A DNA stretch of 64,000 bases. Source: Clostridium muellerianum (lineage in GTDB: Bacteria > Bacillota > Clostridia > Clostridiales > Clostridiaceae). Under the pieces are notes generated by a model. It had not been told where the DNA came from. It did not search any database and saw only the letters and a program-made list of their open reading frames with translations. The first letter of the stretch is position 1. Each line of letters opens with the position of its first letter. The translations under genes were made by a program, and so were the position numbers. Positions 1-9,950 of the stretch are shown in pieces. The stretch spans positions 159,638 through 223,637 of the forward strand of contig NZ_JABBNI010000001.1 in the NCBI RefSeq assembly GCF_012926525.1. Reading direction: 5' to 3'.

Positions 1-435
1 CATGTAAAAGCTAATAATCTCTTGGAGAAAGTAGATGTGGATAAATATGATGCGCTAGTTATTCCTGGAGGAATGCCAGGAGCTTCAAACTTAAGAGATA
101 ACGAAGAAGTTATAGAAATTGTAAAGAAATTTAATAATGAGAATAAGATTGTAGGAGCTATATGTGCAGGACCTATAGTTTTAGGAAAAGCAGATATACT
201 TAAAGGAAAAAATGTTACATCTTATCCAGGCTTTGAAGATCAATTAGGGGAAGTTTTTTATAGTCAAAATATAGTTGAGCAGGATGGAAATATTATAACT
301 AGTAGAGGTCCAGCCACAGCTATATATTTTGCATTTAAAATACTTGAGAATTTATCAGATATGAAAACTGTAGAAGATTTAAAAGAAGCTATGCTTTTAA
401 ATTTTGTAGAAAATAATATATCTTGTGAAAAATAA
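1..435 (+). CDS. DJ-1/PfpI family protein, 5' end outside window
   Basis: The reading frame is open to the left edge, so this is the C-terminal part (about 144 codons visible) of a protein that is usually about 180-190 residues. The TTG at 22 is only an internal codon. Visible marks are the glycine-rich PGGMPGASNLRDNE stretch and the nucleophile-elbow motif AICAGP, whose Cys is the conserved reactive cysteine of the DJ-1/PfpI superfamily, followed by TSYPGFED and TSRGPATA. Members include 4-methyl-5-thiazole monophosphate biosynthesis-like proteins (ThiJ), deglycases and stress proteins, and the exact activity cannot be assigned. No terminator is obvious after the double TAA at 433-438. Confidence 0.88.
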   Translation, partial: HVKANNLLEKVDVDKYDALVIPGGMPGASNLRDNEEVIEIVKKFNNENKIVGAICAGPIVLGKADILKGKNVTSYPGFEDQLGEVFYSQNIVEQDGNIITSRGPATAIYFAFKILENLSDMKTVEDLKEAMLLNFVENNISCEK

Positions 436-1039
436 TAAGATAAAAATATTCGTTGAGTAGTATAAAAAATCATTATTATAATAGAAAGGTTTTTTATTAT
501 ATATGAGGTATAAAGAATTGAAATTTTTGTAAATGTTATCATGAAGATTATGTATTAAATGTAATTTATTAAATTTAAAAAAAATTAATAAATTAAAATG
601 TAAGTATGAAAAAAAGAAAATATAGTAATTTTAAAAAAATGAAATTGCATTTTTGTTAAAAATCACGCAAATTAAACTTTGGTTTTTGTGGAATTTAGTA
701 TAACTTCACCATTGCTATTATATAACGCTAAATATATAGTTAAGTTTTGTATATTTTGAATTTAAATTTTTAAAATAAAATGATGGAATTTAAAAAAAGT
801 CAGTACAATAAAAGAACAATTATGAATATTGGGATGATTCAAAGTATACGCATATTTATTCTACAGCTAGTATAGATGCAAAAAACAAACCCAATGCAAA
901 TTTTACAATAATAAATTGGGGAATTTAAAATAAAATCAAGCTAAAATGTAAGAATAGAGGATATGACAAAAATCTATAATGATATATAATCATTCCATAT
1001 CTAAAAAATATTAAAATATAACTTTATAGAGGTGTAAAA
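436..1039. other. AT-rich intergenic region, no intact gene
   Basis: About 600 bases of very AT-rich DNA. Apart from the short open stretch at 812-928 (listed separately) I see no coding frame of normal composition. I looked for the c-di-AMP (ydaO/yuaA) riboswitch that precedes kimA in Bacillus subtilis and do not recognise its conserved blocks here. Confidence 0.5.
812..928 (+). pseudogene. Possible C-terminal remnant of an unidentified gene
   Basis: A frame open from 812 to a TAA at 926-928 encodes 38 residues with no start codon. It includes YEYWDDSKYTHIYSTA and ends NFTIINWGI. The amino-acid mix (W, D, Y, N and T spread evenly) looks more like real protein than the surrounding poly-A/T DNA. 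I cannot name a family. It may be the tail of a decayed gene or chance. Confidence 0.25.
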
Positions 1040-2881
1040 ATGGAGTTGAAGTTAGGTAAATTCCTTATAGGAAAAACTTTAAAAACGGATGAATTAAAAA
1101 ATGAAAAGTTTAATGTGTTTTGGGGACTGCCTATCTTATCTAGTGATGCTATATCATCTGTAGCATATGCTGGAGAGGCAATTTTGCTTATTTTAATATC
1201 GACTATGGGGGCCGCGTCATATAAGTATATGTTTTATGCAACTTTGTGCATAGTAATTCTAATGTTTATACTTGTATTTTCTTATAGACAAACTATAGAT
1301 AGTTATCCAGATGGTGGAGGATCTTATATAGTTGCTAAAGATAATCTTGGAACTATACCTGGACTTGTAGCAGGTGCAGCATTATCAATTGACTATGTGC
1401 TTACTGTTGCAGTTAGTACTTGTGCAGGAACTGCAGCGATAACTTCAGCAGTACCTTCACTAATTCAGCATAAAGTTTTAATAACAATAGCTCTTATAAT
1501 AATTATGACAATAGGAAACCTTAGAGGAATAAGAGAATCTTCAAGAATTTTTGGAATACCTACATATGTATTCATATTTGCAGTTATTGGGATGATAATT
1601 TATGGAATAATTAAAGTCCATGTGCTTGGATATACGCCTACTGCTCAATATGTAATTCCAAAAGGTACAGGCAATATGACTATAGGATTATTCTTAACTG
1701 CGTTTGCTTCAGGGTGTACAGCCCTAACAGGTATAGAAGCAGTTAGTAATGGTATTCCTAATTTTAAGGAACCATCGCAAAAAAATGCAAAGATAGTACT
1801 TGAATTATTAGCATTGACTATTTTTGTTGTATTTGGAGGGTTATCCTATTTAGCAACACTATATCATGCAGTTCCTAGAGCAGATGTTACTGTATTGGCA
1901 CAAATAGCTGTCCAGGTTTTCGGAAAAAACTTTTTCTTTTATTTAATTCAAATAACAACAGCAATTATATTAATTATGGCTGCCAATACTGCTTATAGTG
2001 GATTACCATTATTACTAGCTCTTATGGCAAAGGACGGATTCATACCAAGACAATTTACAAAGAGAGGGAAAAGATTAGGATTCTCTAATGGTATAATACT
2101 AATAGCTGTGTTTGCATGTATTCTTGTAATAGCGTTTAAAGGCGACACTAATTTGTTATTACCTTTATATGCAGTAGGAGTATTTATATCATTTACTTTA
2201 TCTCAGTCAGGAATGTTTCTTAAATGGGTAAGAAGTAAACAAGGGGCATGGAGGCATAAAGCTTTTATAAATGGATTGGGAGTTATGGTTTCTCTTGGTA
2301 CAGCATTAATAATTGGTGTAACTAGATTTAAACATGGTGCTTGGATAGTATGTATTGTAGTGCCAGCCCTTGTACTTTTAATGACAAAAATAAAACGTCA
2401 TTATACATTAGTTGCTAATCAGCTAAAGTTAAATGTAGATCAAAGACCAAAGGAAATAAATTTTGCGGAACAGAAAAGGTATGTAATATTGCCAATTGAT
2501 ACATTAAATAAAGCTTTTTTAAAGGCATTAAATTATGCAAGAACTATATCAGATGAAATAATAGTTTTTCATGTATCTGTAGATGATGCTGCAACAGCGA
2601 AACTTATTAAGAGGTGGGAACAATATAATGTAGGTATTCCTATAATTATAAAAAAATCACCTTACAGAAATATAGTGACGCCTTTAGTCAAATTTATAGA
2701 ATCAGAAGAGTATGCAGCAGGGCCAAGAGATACTGTAACTGTAATAATGCCTCAGTTTGTAGTTCAAAAGTGGTGGGGTAATATACTTCACAATCAAACA
2801 GCATTATTTATAAAAACAATGCTTTTAAAAAGAAGAAATATAGCAATGATTACAGTACCATATATAATTGAAGAGCAGTAA
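1040..2881 (+). CDS. KimA-like potassium importer (APC/KUP superfamily)
   Basis: A 613-residue membrane protein with about 12 hydrophobic segments in residues 30-460 and a soluble C-terminal domain (about 470-613). It closely follows what I recall of Bacillus subtilis KimA (YdaO), a high-affinity proton-coupled K+ importer: the N-terminal block LSSDAISSVAYAGE, the YPDGGGSYIV loop, SGCTALTGIEAVSNGIP, and a C-terminal HNQTALFIK segment. Asp36, Tyr43 and Asp118 fall where the KimA K+-site residues (D36, Y43, D117) are reported. In B. subtilis the protein is inhibited by c-di-AMP through its cytosolic domain. The gene has its own RBS (GAGGTG) and is closed by a strong terminator, so it is probably monocistronic. 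A less specific amino-acid permease role is possible. Confidence 0.82.
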   Translation: MELKLGKFLIGKTLKTDELKNEKFNVFWGLPILSSDAISSVAYAGEAILLILISTMGAASYKYMFYATLCIVILMFILVFSYRQTIDSYPDGGGSYIVAKDNLGTIPGLVAGAALSIDYVLTVAVSTCAGTAAITSAVPSLIQHKVLITIALIIIMTIGNLRGIRESSRIFGIPTYVFIFAVIGMIIYGIIKVHVLGYTPTAQYVIPKGTGNMTIGLFLTAFASGCTALTGIEAVSNGIPNFKEPSQKNAKIVLELLALTIFVVFGGLSYLATLYHAVPRADVTVLAQIAVQVFGKNFFFYLIQITTAIILIMAANTAYSGLPLLLALMAKDGFIPRQFTKRGKRLGFSNGIILIAVFACILVIAFKGDTNLLLPLYAVGVFISFTLSQSGMFLKWVRSKQGAWRHKAFINGLGVMVSLGTALIIGVTRFKHGAWIVCIVVPALVLLMTKIKRHYTLVANQLKLNVDQRPKEINFAEQKRYVILPIDTLNKAFLKALNYARTISDEIIVFHVSVDDAATAKLIKRWEQYNVGIPIIIKKSPYRNIVTPLVKFIESEEYAAGPRDTVTVIMPQFVVQKWWGNILHNQTALFIKTMLLKRRNIAMITVPYIIEEQ

Positions 2882-2888
2882 AATAAAG

Positions 2889-2913
2889 AGAGAGGGATAC
2901 CCTCTCTTTTTTT
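2889..2913 (+). terminator. Rho-independent terminator of the KimA-like gene
   Basis: Perfect 8-bp stem AGAGAGGG/CCCTCTCT with an ATA loop and a run of seven T, a few bases after the stop. A separate perfect 18-bp palindrome, AGAGGACAATTGTCCTCT, follows at 2922-2939. It has no T run and could be a backup hairpin or an operator. Confidence 0.9.
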
Positions 2914-3029
2914 GAGAGGACAGAGGACAATTGTCCTCTTGAAAGAGTTGTGTCACAGTGTACTTATTATGAAAAACTAGAATAAATAATTAGTATGATT
3001 TGAAAAATGCTTAAGAAGGGTGTTTTATT

Positions 3030-4253
3030 ATGAAAAAAGTAACATTGGAAAACGGAATGAAGCTAATATATGAACATAGAGAAGGTGATTTATCATCATT
3101 CTGCATTGCGCTCAATGGAGGAGCTTTAGAAGAAATAGGAAAGTTTAAATTAGGCACTGCTCATGCAGTAGAGCATATGATATCTAAAGGCACCAAGTCT
3201 AGAAGTGAAGATGAAATAAATAAGGTGTGCAGTGAAATATTTGGATTTGAAAATGCTATGACTAATTTTCCTTATGTAATTTATTATGGAACCTGTCTTT
3301 CTGAGAATTTTGAGAAGGGGTTAGAGGTTTATTCGGACATAATTTTAAATCCTATATTTCCTGAAAAAGGGTTTAAAGAGGAAATGAATATTATTTTAGA
3401 AGAACTTAAAGAGTGGAAAGATGATGTACATCAGTATTGTGAAGATACTTTGCTTTATAATGCCTTTTCAAGTAAAAGAATAAGAAATAGAATAATAGGA
3501 ACGGAAGAAGATATAAAGGCTATTACATTAGATGAAATAAAGGAATTTTATAATATCTATTATAATCCACAAAATTGCGCTATAGCTGTTTGTTCTTCTT
3601 TTGATTTTGAATATGTGATTAATATAGTAAATAAATTTTTTAGAAACTGGAATAAAAGGTCTTATAAAATTATGGATTTGAGCAAGGAAAAAAATAAGGA
3701 AGGGTTATTTGTAGAAAAGCTTACAGATATAGAAGGAGCCAAGATACAGTATCTTTTTTCTATAGATGAATTAAATGAAGAAGAATATAGGGCTTTAACT
3801 TTGTTTAATACAGCATTTGGTGAAGGTACTAACAGCATAATATTTGATGAAATAAGGACTAAAAATGGCCTTGCATATGATGTTAAAAGTTATATTAAAA
3901 ACGAAAGAGGAATAAAAAACTTTACTATAAGTGTAGGAACTTCAATAGAAAATGTGGATAAGGTTATAAGTTTGATTAATAAAAAGATTAAAGATGTAAA
4001 AAATAAAAATAACTACTTTAATGAGGAGAAAATAAAAAAACTAAGTAAAAATATAAAGTTAAAAAGACAACTAAAATTGGAAAGAGGTATTCAATTATGT
4101 AAAGAATTAAGTACTTATGAAATGATGTATGGAGATGCAAAAAAGCTTTATAAAGAAGTTGATGGCTTGGAAGATGTGAAAGAAGAAAAAGTGATTCAGG
4201 TTATGAATAAAGTCTTAAAAAATCCCAGTATTCAGGTCTTAACTAGTAAATGA
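3030..4253 (+). CDS. M16 (insulinase-type) zinc metallopeptidase
   Basis: A 407-residue protein with the inverted zinc motif HAVEH (His45, Glu48, His49) and the third zinc ligand at Glu125, exactly 76 residues after His49 as the M16 family requires. The second half (from about residue 220) is the catalytically inactive repeat usual in M16B enzymes, with an FGEGTNSIIFDEIRTKNGLAY stretch that helps close the chamber. No signal peptide is visible, so it should be cytosolic. Bacterial M16B proteins (YmxG/MlpA type) are processing peptidases of mostly unknown substrate. RBS AGAAGGGTG precedes the ATG. It stands alone between terminators and a SagB-like gene 107 bases downstream. Confidence 0.9.
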   Translation: MKKVTLENGMKLIYEHREGDLSSFCIALNGGALEEIGKFKLGTAHAVEHMISKGTKSRSEDEINKVCSEIFGFENAMTNFPYVIYYGTCLSENFEKGLEVYSDIILNPIFPEKGFKEEMNIILEELKEWKDDVHQYCEDTLLYNAFSSKRIRNRIIGTEEDIKAITLDEIKEFYNIYYNPQNCAIAVCSSFDFEYVINIVNKFFRNWNKRSYKIMDLSKEKNKEGLFVEKLTDIEGAKIQYLFSIDELNEEEYRALTLFNTAFGEGTNSIIFDEIRTKNGLAYDVKSYIKNERGIKNFTISVGTSIENVDKVISLINKKIKDVKNKNNYFNEEKIKKLSKNIKLKRQLKLERGIQLCKELSTYEMMYGDAKKLYKEVDGLEDVKEEKVIQVMNKVLKNPSIQVLTSK

Positions 4254-4360
4254 TATATAGTGCTGCTACAGAGATTTTTAACAATGTGCAAGTTTTATGT
4301 TATAATAAGTATAATATATTTGAATATTAAGAAAATTTTTAGAAAGGCAGATGGTTTACC

Positions 4361-5110
4361 ATGAATAGAGAAGTATTAAAAAATTTTTTGAAAGCTGATG
4401 CGTTTAAAGAATTAGATAATATTGAAACAGATCAAGAAAAGGAATTGCCTCAACCAGCAGTTCAAAAAAGCTGTCCTGCTTCAGTGCCTTTAATTGATTT
4501 GATACCTATTAAGGATATAGATTTAGGGGAAACTGGTATTTTAGAAGTGTTGAAACATAGAAAAACAAGAAGAGTTTTTTCTAATGAACCTTTGTCTTTA
4601 GAGGAATTATCATTTTTACTTTGGAGTGTTCAGGGGGTTAAGAAAATAGTAAATAAGGGATATGCAACGCTAAGAACAGTACCGTCAGCAGGGGCAAGAC
4701 ATTCATTAGAAACATATATAGCTGTTTTAAAAGTAAAAGGGTTAAAAAGTGGAATTTACAGATATTTACCTCTTGAGCATAAGTTAGTGTTTTTATTTCC
4801 GGTTGAGGATTTGCAAGGGAAACTTAATGATGCTGTGTTTAATCAAAGGTTTGTAGGAAAAAGTGCAGTGACGTTTATTTGGACGACAATTCCTTATAGA
4901 ATGGAATGGAGATATGATGTAGCTTCTGCTAAATTAATAGCTTTAGATGCAGGTCATGTATGTGAAAATCTATATTTATCAGCAGAATGCATAAATGCAG
5001 GGGTATGTGCTGTAGCAGCTTATGATCAGGAGAAAATTGATGAACTTATAAATGTAGATGGCAATGAAGAATTTACAATTTATTTAGCTGCAGTTGGTAG
5101 GTCAGAATAA
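4361..5110 (+). CDS. SagB/ThcOx-type nitroreductase-fold oxidoreductase
   Basis: A 249-residue protein. From about residue 65 it shows the SagB-type nitroreductase pattern: HRKTRRVFSNEPLSLEELSFLLWSVQG, then RTVPSAGARHSLETYIAV, the GIYRY(L)P segment and a C-terminal YLAAVGRSE. The fold binds FMN as a dimer. SagB proteins oxidise azolines to azoles in TOMM (streptolysin-S-like) biosynthesis, but no cyclodehydratase or precursor gene is next to it, so this is more likely a stand-alone flavin reductase of unknown substrate, which is common in clostridia. The N-terminal 50 residues are a short polar leader without a signal peptide. Confidence 0.82.
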   Translation: MNREVLKNFLKADAFKELDNIETDQEKELPQPAVQKSCPASVPLIDLIPIKDIDLGETGILEVLKHRKTRRVFSNEPLSLEELSFLLWSVQGVKKIVNKGYATLRTVPSAGARHSLETYIAVLKVKGLKSGIYRYLPLEHKLVFLFPVEDLQGKLNDAVFNQRFVGKSAVTFIWTTIPYRMEWRYDVASAKLIALDAGHVCENLYLSAECINAGVCAVAAYDQEKIDELINVDGNEEFTIYLAAVGRSE

Positions 5111-5152
5111 AAACTTATAAGCATATTAACAAATATAAATTATATTTTTTTA

Positions 5153-5181
5153 TTAAGCATACTGTGATCCAGTATGCTTAA
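5153..5181. terminator. Hairpin between convergent genes
   Basis: A perfect 12-bp stem, TTAAGCATACTG/CAGTATGCTTAA with loop TGATC, lies between the convergent SagB-like gene (+) and the heavy-metal protein gene (-). Flanking T-rich tracts are weak on both sides, so it is probably a bidirectional terminator of modest strength. Confidence 0.65.
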
Positions 5182-5187
5182 GGTATT

Positions 5188-5409
5188 TTAAACAAATACT
5201 TTTTCTATTTCAGAAACTTCGAATCCAATATTTGAAATAGTGGATTTGATTTTCTCGGTATCAATAGCTTTTTTGCTTTCTAGAAATACAATTTGAGTTT
5301 TTAAATCTATATTTGCAGAAATTACTCCAGGAATACCTATCAAAGCATCATGAACACAGTTAACAGAATGCATACAACTCATTCCTTTGATTGTTAATTT
5401 TTTTTTCAT
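5188..5409 (-). CDS. Heavy-metal-associated (CopZ-like) domain protein with altered metal motif
   Basis: A 73-residue single HMA domain (beta-alpha-beta-beta-alpha-beta) of the size of CopZ/MerP chaperones, beginning MKKKLTIKGMSCMHSVNC. The canonical metal loop is GMxCxxC. Here Cys12 is present but the second cysteine position is Ser15, and a cysteine appears three residues later at 18. That would give CxxSxxC, a spacing not expected for classic Cu(I) binding. The rest (GVISANIDLKTQIVFLESKKAIDTEKI) is typical. SD GAAGGAGAG precedes the ATG. It may bind metal poorly or differently, and no P-type ATPase is adjacent. Confidence 0.85.
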   Translation of the reverse strand: MKKKLTIKGMSCMHSVNCVHDALIGIPGVISANIDLKTQIVFLESKKAIDTEKIKSTISNIGFEVSEIEKVFV

Positions 5410-5432
5410 ATTAAGGTCTCTCCTTCGATTTT

Positions 5433-5460
5433 ATTATAATATACATTTTGTACACTTCAA
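5433..5460 (-). promoter_or_regulatory. Candidate sigma-A promoter of the heavy-metal protein gene
   Basis: On the minus strand TTGAAG, 16 bases, TATAAT stands just upstream of the SD and start of the minus-strand gene. Both hexamers are close to consensus. No operator palindrome is seen within it. Confidence 0.5.
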
Positions 5461-5577
5461 GAAATTTTATAACAAAATTAAGCAATATATAGAAACTAAG
5501 TTATATAGGGTATATTTAAACGTTGAACTTTTAATTTTAAAATATATAATAGTATAGTAAAGAAAGAGGTGGAAAGA

Positions 5578-7357
5578 TTGAAAAGAAAATGGATGCTAAA
5601 AAGATGCAAGGGTGATATAAAAACTTTAGCTAAGAGTTCAGGAATAAGTGAAACCTTAGCATGTATTTTAATAAATAGAGGAATAAAAACAGAGAGTGAA
5701 ATAAGAAAATTTATGAATCCATCTTTAGAATATTTGCATGATCCTATGCTTATGAAGGATATGGATAAGGGAACGGATATTATAAAAGATGTAATACTTA
5801 AAGAAAAGCCTATAGTAGTATATGGTGATTATGATGCGGATGGAATTATTAGTACATATATTTTGTATTCTGCTCTTTTATATTGTGGTGCTAAAGTAAA
5901 GTATCATATACCAGATAGAATCACAGAGGGTTATGGCATAAATAGTGAAAGTATAAAAACTCTCAAAGAAGAGGGATATGATACTGTAATAACCTGTGAT
6001 AATGGGATATCTGCACTAGAACAAATAAGTCTTGCAAAAAAAACTTAATATGACTGTAGTAATAACAGATCATCATGACATACCTTTTGTAGATGATGAT
6101 AATGGAAAGAAAGAATTTGTTATACCAGAAGCAGATGCAATAATAAATCCTAAACAAAAAGATTGTAAATATCCTTTTAAATCGTTATGTGGAGCAGGAG
6201 TAGCTCTTAAATTTGTACAGGTACTTTATGAAAAAATGGGAATAGATAAGCAAAAGGCATATGAGTTTATAGAATATGCAGCTGTAGGAACTATATGCGA
6301 TGTTGTTGATTTATTAGATGAAAATAGGATCATTGCTAAAAATGGTTTGGAGATGATTAATAAAACAGAAAATGTAGGAATAAAGGCGCTTATAAAAGAA
6401 ACTTCTTTGGATGAAAAGAGAATAAATTCATATCATATAGGTTTTGTTATAGGACCTTGTATAAATGCTACAGGAAGACTAGATAGTGCTACTTTGGCTT
6501 TAAAGCTTCTTCTATGTGATGATGAAAATGAAGCTGAAGGTCTAGCAAAAAAACTTCACGACTTAAATGTTCAGCGTCAAGATATGACTACAGATAGTGT
6601 GAATGCAATTATAGAAACTATAGAAAATTCGGATATGAAAAATCATAAAGTTTTAGTGGTTTATAAAGAGGATGTACATGAAAGCATAGCTGGTATTGTA
6701 GCAGGAAGATTAAAGGAAAGGTATAATGTACCATCTATTGTAATTACCAAAGGAGAAAAAATGCCTAAAGGATCAGCTAGATCTATTGAAGAGTATAATA
6801 TGTTTGAAGAACTTACAAAGTGTAAAAAGGTGCTAAAAAAGTTTGGAGGACATCCTTTGGCAGCAGGACTATCAATAGAGGAAGAAAATATAGATATATT
6901 TAGACAAACTTTAAATGATAATTGTACTCTTACGGAAGATGATATAACACCTAAAATAAGAATAGATAAACAATTAAAATTAAATGAAGTTAATTTTAAT
7001 TTAGTAAAAGAAATAGAAAAACTAGAGCCATTTGGAAAAAGTAATTCACATCCATATTTTGCTGAAAAAAATATAAATGTATTTAGAGTGTATTTTATGG
7101 GAAAAGAAAAAAACATAGTAAAATTTTTTTGCAGAAATGTAAATAGTTTTGAAAAATTAGATGCCATTTGTTTTGATGGAGGAGATAAATTTAAAGAAAT
7201 TATGGAGGAAAAGTATGGAATTGAAAAACTCAATGAAATATTACAAAGCAATAAAGTCAATTTAGAATTAGATTTTATATTTTCGCCAGAGATAAATGAA
7301 TTTAATGGAAATAAATCATTGCAGTTAGTTGTGAAGGATTTTAGAATATCTAAATAA
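5578..7357 (+). pseudogene. recJ: Single-stranded-DNA exonuclease RecJ, interrupted by a frameshift
   Basis: RecJ is a DHH-family 5'-3' ssDNA exonuclease in recombination and mismatch repair. Frame one (TTG 5578, chosen over GTG 5569 because AAGAGGTGG is well spaced for it) encodes motif I YGDYDADGI and the CDNGISALEQ stretch, then stops at 6046-6048. Frame two carries on directly with NMTVVITDHHD (the DHH motif), GPCINATGR, the DHHA1 core KKFGGHPLAAGLS and the OB-type C-terminus. The break is a run of eight A at 6036-6043, and seven A would give one continuous protein of about 590 residues, the normal RecJ length. Both halves look otherwise healthy. Either a real single-base insertion, programmed or transcriptional slippage on A8, or a sequencing error. 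Confidence 0.85.
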
Positions 7358-7432
7358 ATCAAGTTGCAAAAATTAAAATTTTTTACATCATGAAAAATAT
7401 ATCATACTATAAATAGAAAAAGAGGAAATTTT

Positions 7433-9558
7433 ATGTTAAACATAGAATTAATTTATGGGAATATGAATTATGATGGGGGAAATTTATTGATGGATAATTC
7501 TATAAGTGATATATTGAATGGTAGTAATTTAACAGAAAAGTTAATGGAAGTATTTCCGCATTTTTTATGTTTAACTAATGAAGGTGGGGACATTGTATAC
7601 ATTAATGAAAAAGGAGTAAATGCTTTACAAAATTACGAGGTAGGTCATTGTAAAAACTTTTTTGATATTTTGTGTAAATATAAAATTTTTACAGAAAACA
7701 ACGAGGAAGTGAAAAAAGAAGATAATCCGCTGTACAAAGCTATAAATAATGGAGAAGATACAAAAAATAAAATATTTAAATTTAAATTTAATTCTAAATT
7801 TAAACATGTGTCAGTAACTTGTTTCCCTTCAATTAAAGAAAATAAAATAATAGGATCAGTTTTGATATTAGTAAGTACTGAAGACGATTATTTATATAAT
7901 ATAAAAATTAAAGATGAACGAAAAAAGTTTTTAGAACTGTCAACGGAATTGAAGACGAAATGTGACATTATAGAAATATTAAGAAATAGGGAAAAGCAGC
8001 ACCTTATGCATTTGAAGGATGTTATAAATAATATTTCAGAAGGAATTATGGTTTTTGATACTAATGGAAAATTAAGTTTATGTAATAAGGCGGTTTTTAA
8101 GATATTGGACTTAAAAGCTATGGAATTGGTAAATCAAACTGCATTTTCACGAAAATATAAGGTAACTTATATTAATGACGATGGTGAAAAAAGTAATAAA
8201 ACTTTTTATGATTATATTAGAATAAAGAAGGCCATGAAAAATGTGGTGTTTAAAATTAAAGACAGAGTTTCTTTTGAAATAAAGTATTTAGAGTTAAATA
8301 TATCTCCTATATTAAATAAAAATAATGACATAATTTATACTATACTTACAATAAAAGATGTTACGGAATCAAAGCTTCATCAAATCAATGCAGAAGAACA
8401 AGCAGCTTTTATAAAAGATGTAGTAAATACTGTTGATGTGCCTATAGTGGATTATCCCGGAGTAACTTATAGGCTTATAAATAAGAAATATGAAAGTATA
8501 ATGGGGTATAGTAATCATACAGAATTAGGTGGATCAGTTATTAATTGCGATGAGAACAATCCTAAATATGTAAACCACGATTTATACAAAATATTAGTTA
8601 ATGTTGGTGAAAAAATAGACCATATGTTATAAGCCCTTATAAAGTAGAGGATATAAAAGGTGAAGAAAGGTTTTATAAAATAAAATTCACACCTTATAAA
8701 AATAAGAAATCTAACACAAGAATACATATTCATGGATCTGATATTACAGAGGAAATAAATCATAACATTGAGCTTGAAAAAATAACAAAGTTGAAGGATG
8801 AATTTTTTACTATAATTTCTCACGAATTAAGAACTCCATTAACTATAATTTGCTCATCTCTGCAATTAGCGTATGATGTTTATAGTGAAGAGATAACGCC
8901 TAACATGGATAAAACTCTTTCCAGAATTGACCAAAATTGCAGCAGATTATTAAAGCTCATTAATAATATATTAGATATATCTAAGGCTGAAGCAGGATTT
9001 TTAACTTTAAATAATTCGGATTTTGATATAGTATATGTAAGTGAAACTATTCTAAATTCTTCTAATTCTTATGCTGTAAGTAAAGATATAGAATTAGTTT
9101 TTGATACTGATGAAGAAGAAATTAATGTAACTTTAGATAAGGATAAATATGAAAAAATTTTGTTAAATCTTCTCTCAAATGCCATAAAATTTACACCTGG
9201 AGGAAGAAAAATTATAGTATCCTTAAGAAGCGAAAAAGAATATTTTTATTTAAGTGTAAAAGATTTTGGTATAGGTATAGATAATGATAAAATAAGTTGT
9301 ATATTTGATAGATTTTCTCAAATAAACACTTCACTGTCTCGAAGAGCTGAGGGGACTGGTATTGGATTAGCTTTAGTTAAAAAGATTATAGAGCTAATGG
9401 AAGGAACTATTAAGGTAATAAGTGAAGTAGGAGAAGGTACAGAGTTTATAGTTAAATTGAGAAAAGTTAATGAAAAAGAAAATCATATAAATAACTACGC
9501 CATTTTAACAGATAACATAAATGATAGAATAAATATAGAGTTTTCAGATATAAATTAA
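7433..9558 (+). pseudogene. Cytosolic PAS-domain sensor histidine kinase, interrupted by a frameshift
   Basis: No transmembrane segment is visible. Frame one (ATG 7433, SD AAGAGG; an alternative ATG at 7490 follows GGGGG) has PAS-like segments at roughly residues 20-140 and 195-310 and the start of a third, ending at 8632. The third PAS domain continues in another frame from about 8611 (GSDITEE) into the kinase core: H-box SHELRTPL, N-box NLLSNAIKFTP, G1 VKDFGIGID and G2 GTGIGLALV. The frames join if the run of six A at 8610-8615 had seven. No response regulator is adjacent, so the output pathway is unknown. The lesion is at a homopolymer, so sequencing error is as likely as mutation. Confidence 0.82.
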
Positions 9559-9645
9559 AAAACATAGTTATTAGCATAATTAGAAATTCATCGGTTAATA
9601 ATTTAATTTTTGATATATAAAATTTTAGCTTAATATGAGCAAATT

Positions 9646-9931
9646 GAGACACAAGTAACCGAAGGAACGTAACTGTATTCCGGCTGATACATGTTGTGCA
9701 GGAACACTCACTTCATTAAGAAGTTCTAATTGCTCGAGATAGTGAAAAATACCTACCTCTTCAAATGCGACGTCCTGTCGCTTTCAGAGCTTTTGCCGTC
9801 TTGGCAAAAATTACGGTATTTTTCAATATCTCAAGCAAAGAACTTCTAAAATTCGTTCGAATGTTCCTGCACAACATATATCAGCCTTCATACAGCTTAA
9901 CGTTTATCCTTACTTCAGTCTACATAAATAT
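9646..9931. repeat. Long imperfect inverted repeat (MITE-like or structured RNA)
   Basis: The left arm (about 9646-9752) and right arm (about 9815-9931) pair over roughly 100 bases. Strongly matched blocks are GGCTGATA..TGTTGTGCAGGAACA, AGAAGTTCT and GAAAAATACC. The centre holds two small hairpins, GCGAC-GTCCT-GTCGC and TTTTGCC-GTC-TTGGCAAAA. Many mismatches occur as paired-looking substitutions. An open frame at 9765-9959 lies wholly inside and is not believable. It could be a miniature inverted-repeat element or a transcribed structured element after the kinase gene. Confidence 0.7.
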
Positions 9932-9950
9932 TATTATACCTATTACCTTA

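Noticed and set aside
264..542. Minus-strand open frames across + strand genes
   Set aside because: They are antisense to clear family members, lack SD sequences and have no recognisable domains. The one exception accepted is 5188-5409.
4361..5110. A thiazole/oxazole-modified peptide (TOMM) cluster around the SagB-like gene
   Set aside because: No cyclodehydratase, docking protein, precursor peptide or transporter is adjacent.
9646..9931. CRISPR array or insertion sequence transposase
   Set aside because: No regular direct repeats with spacers and no transposase reading frame anywhere in the gap.
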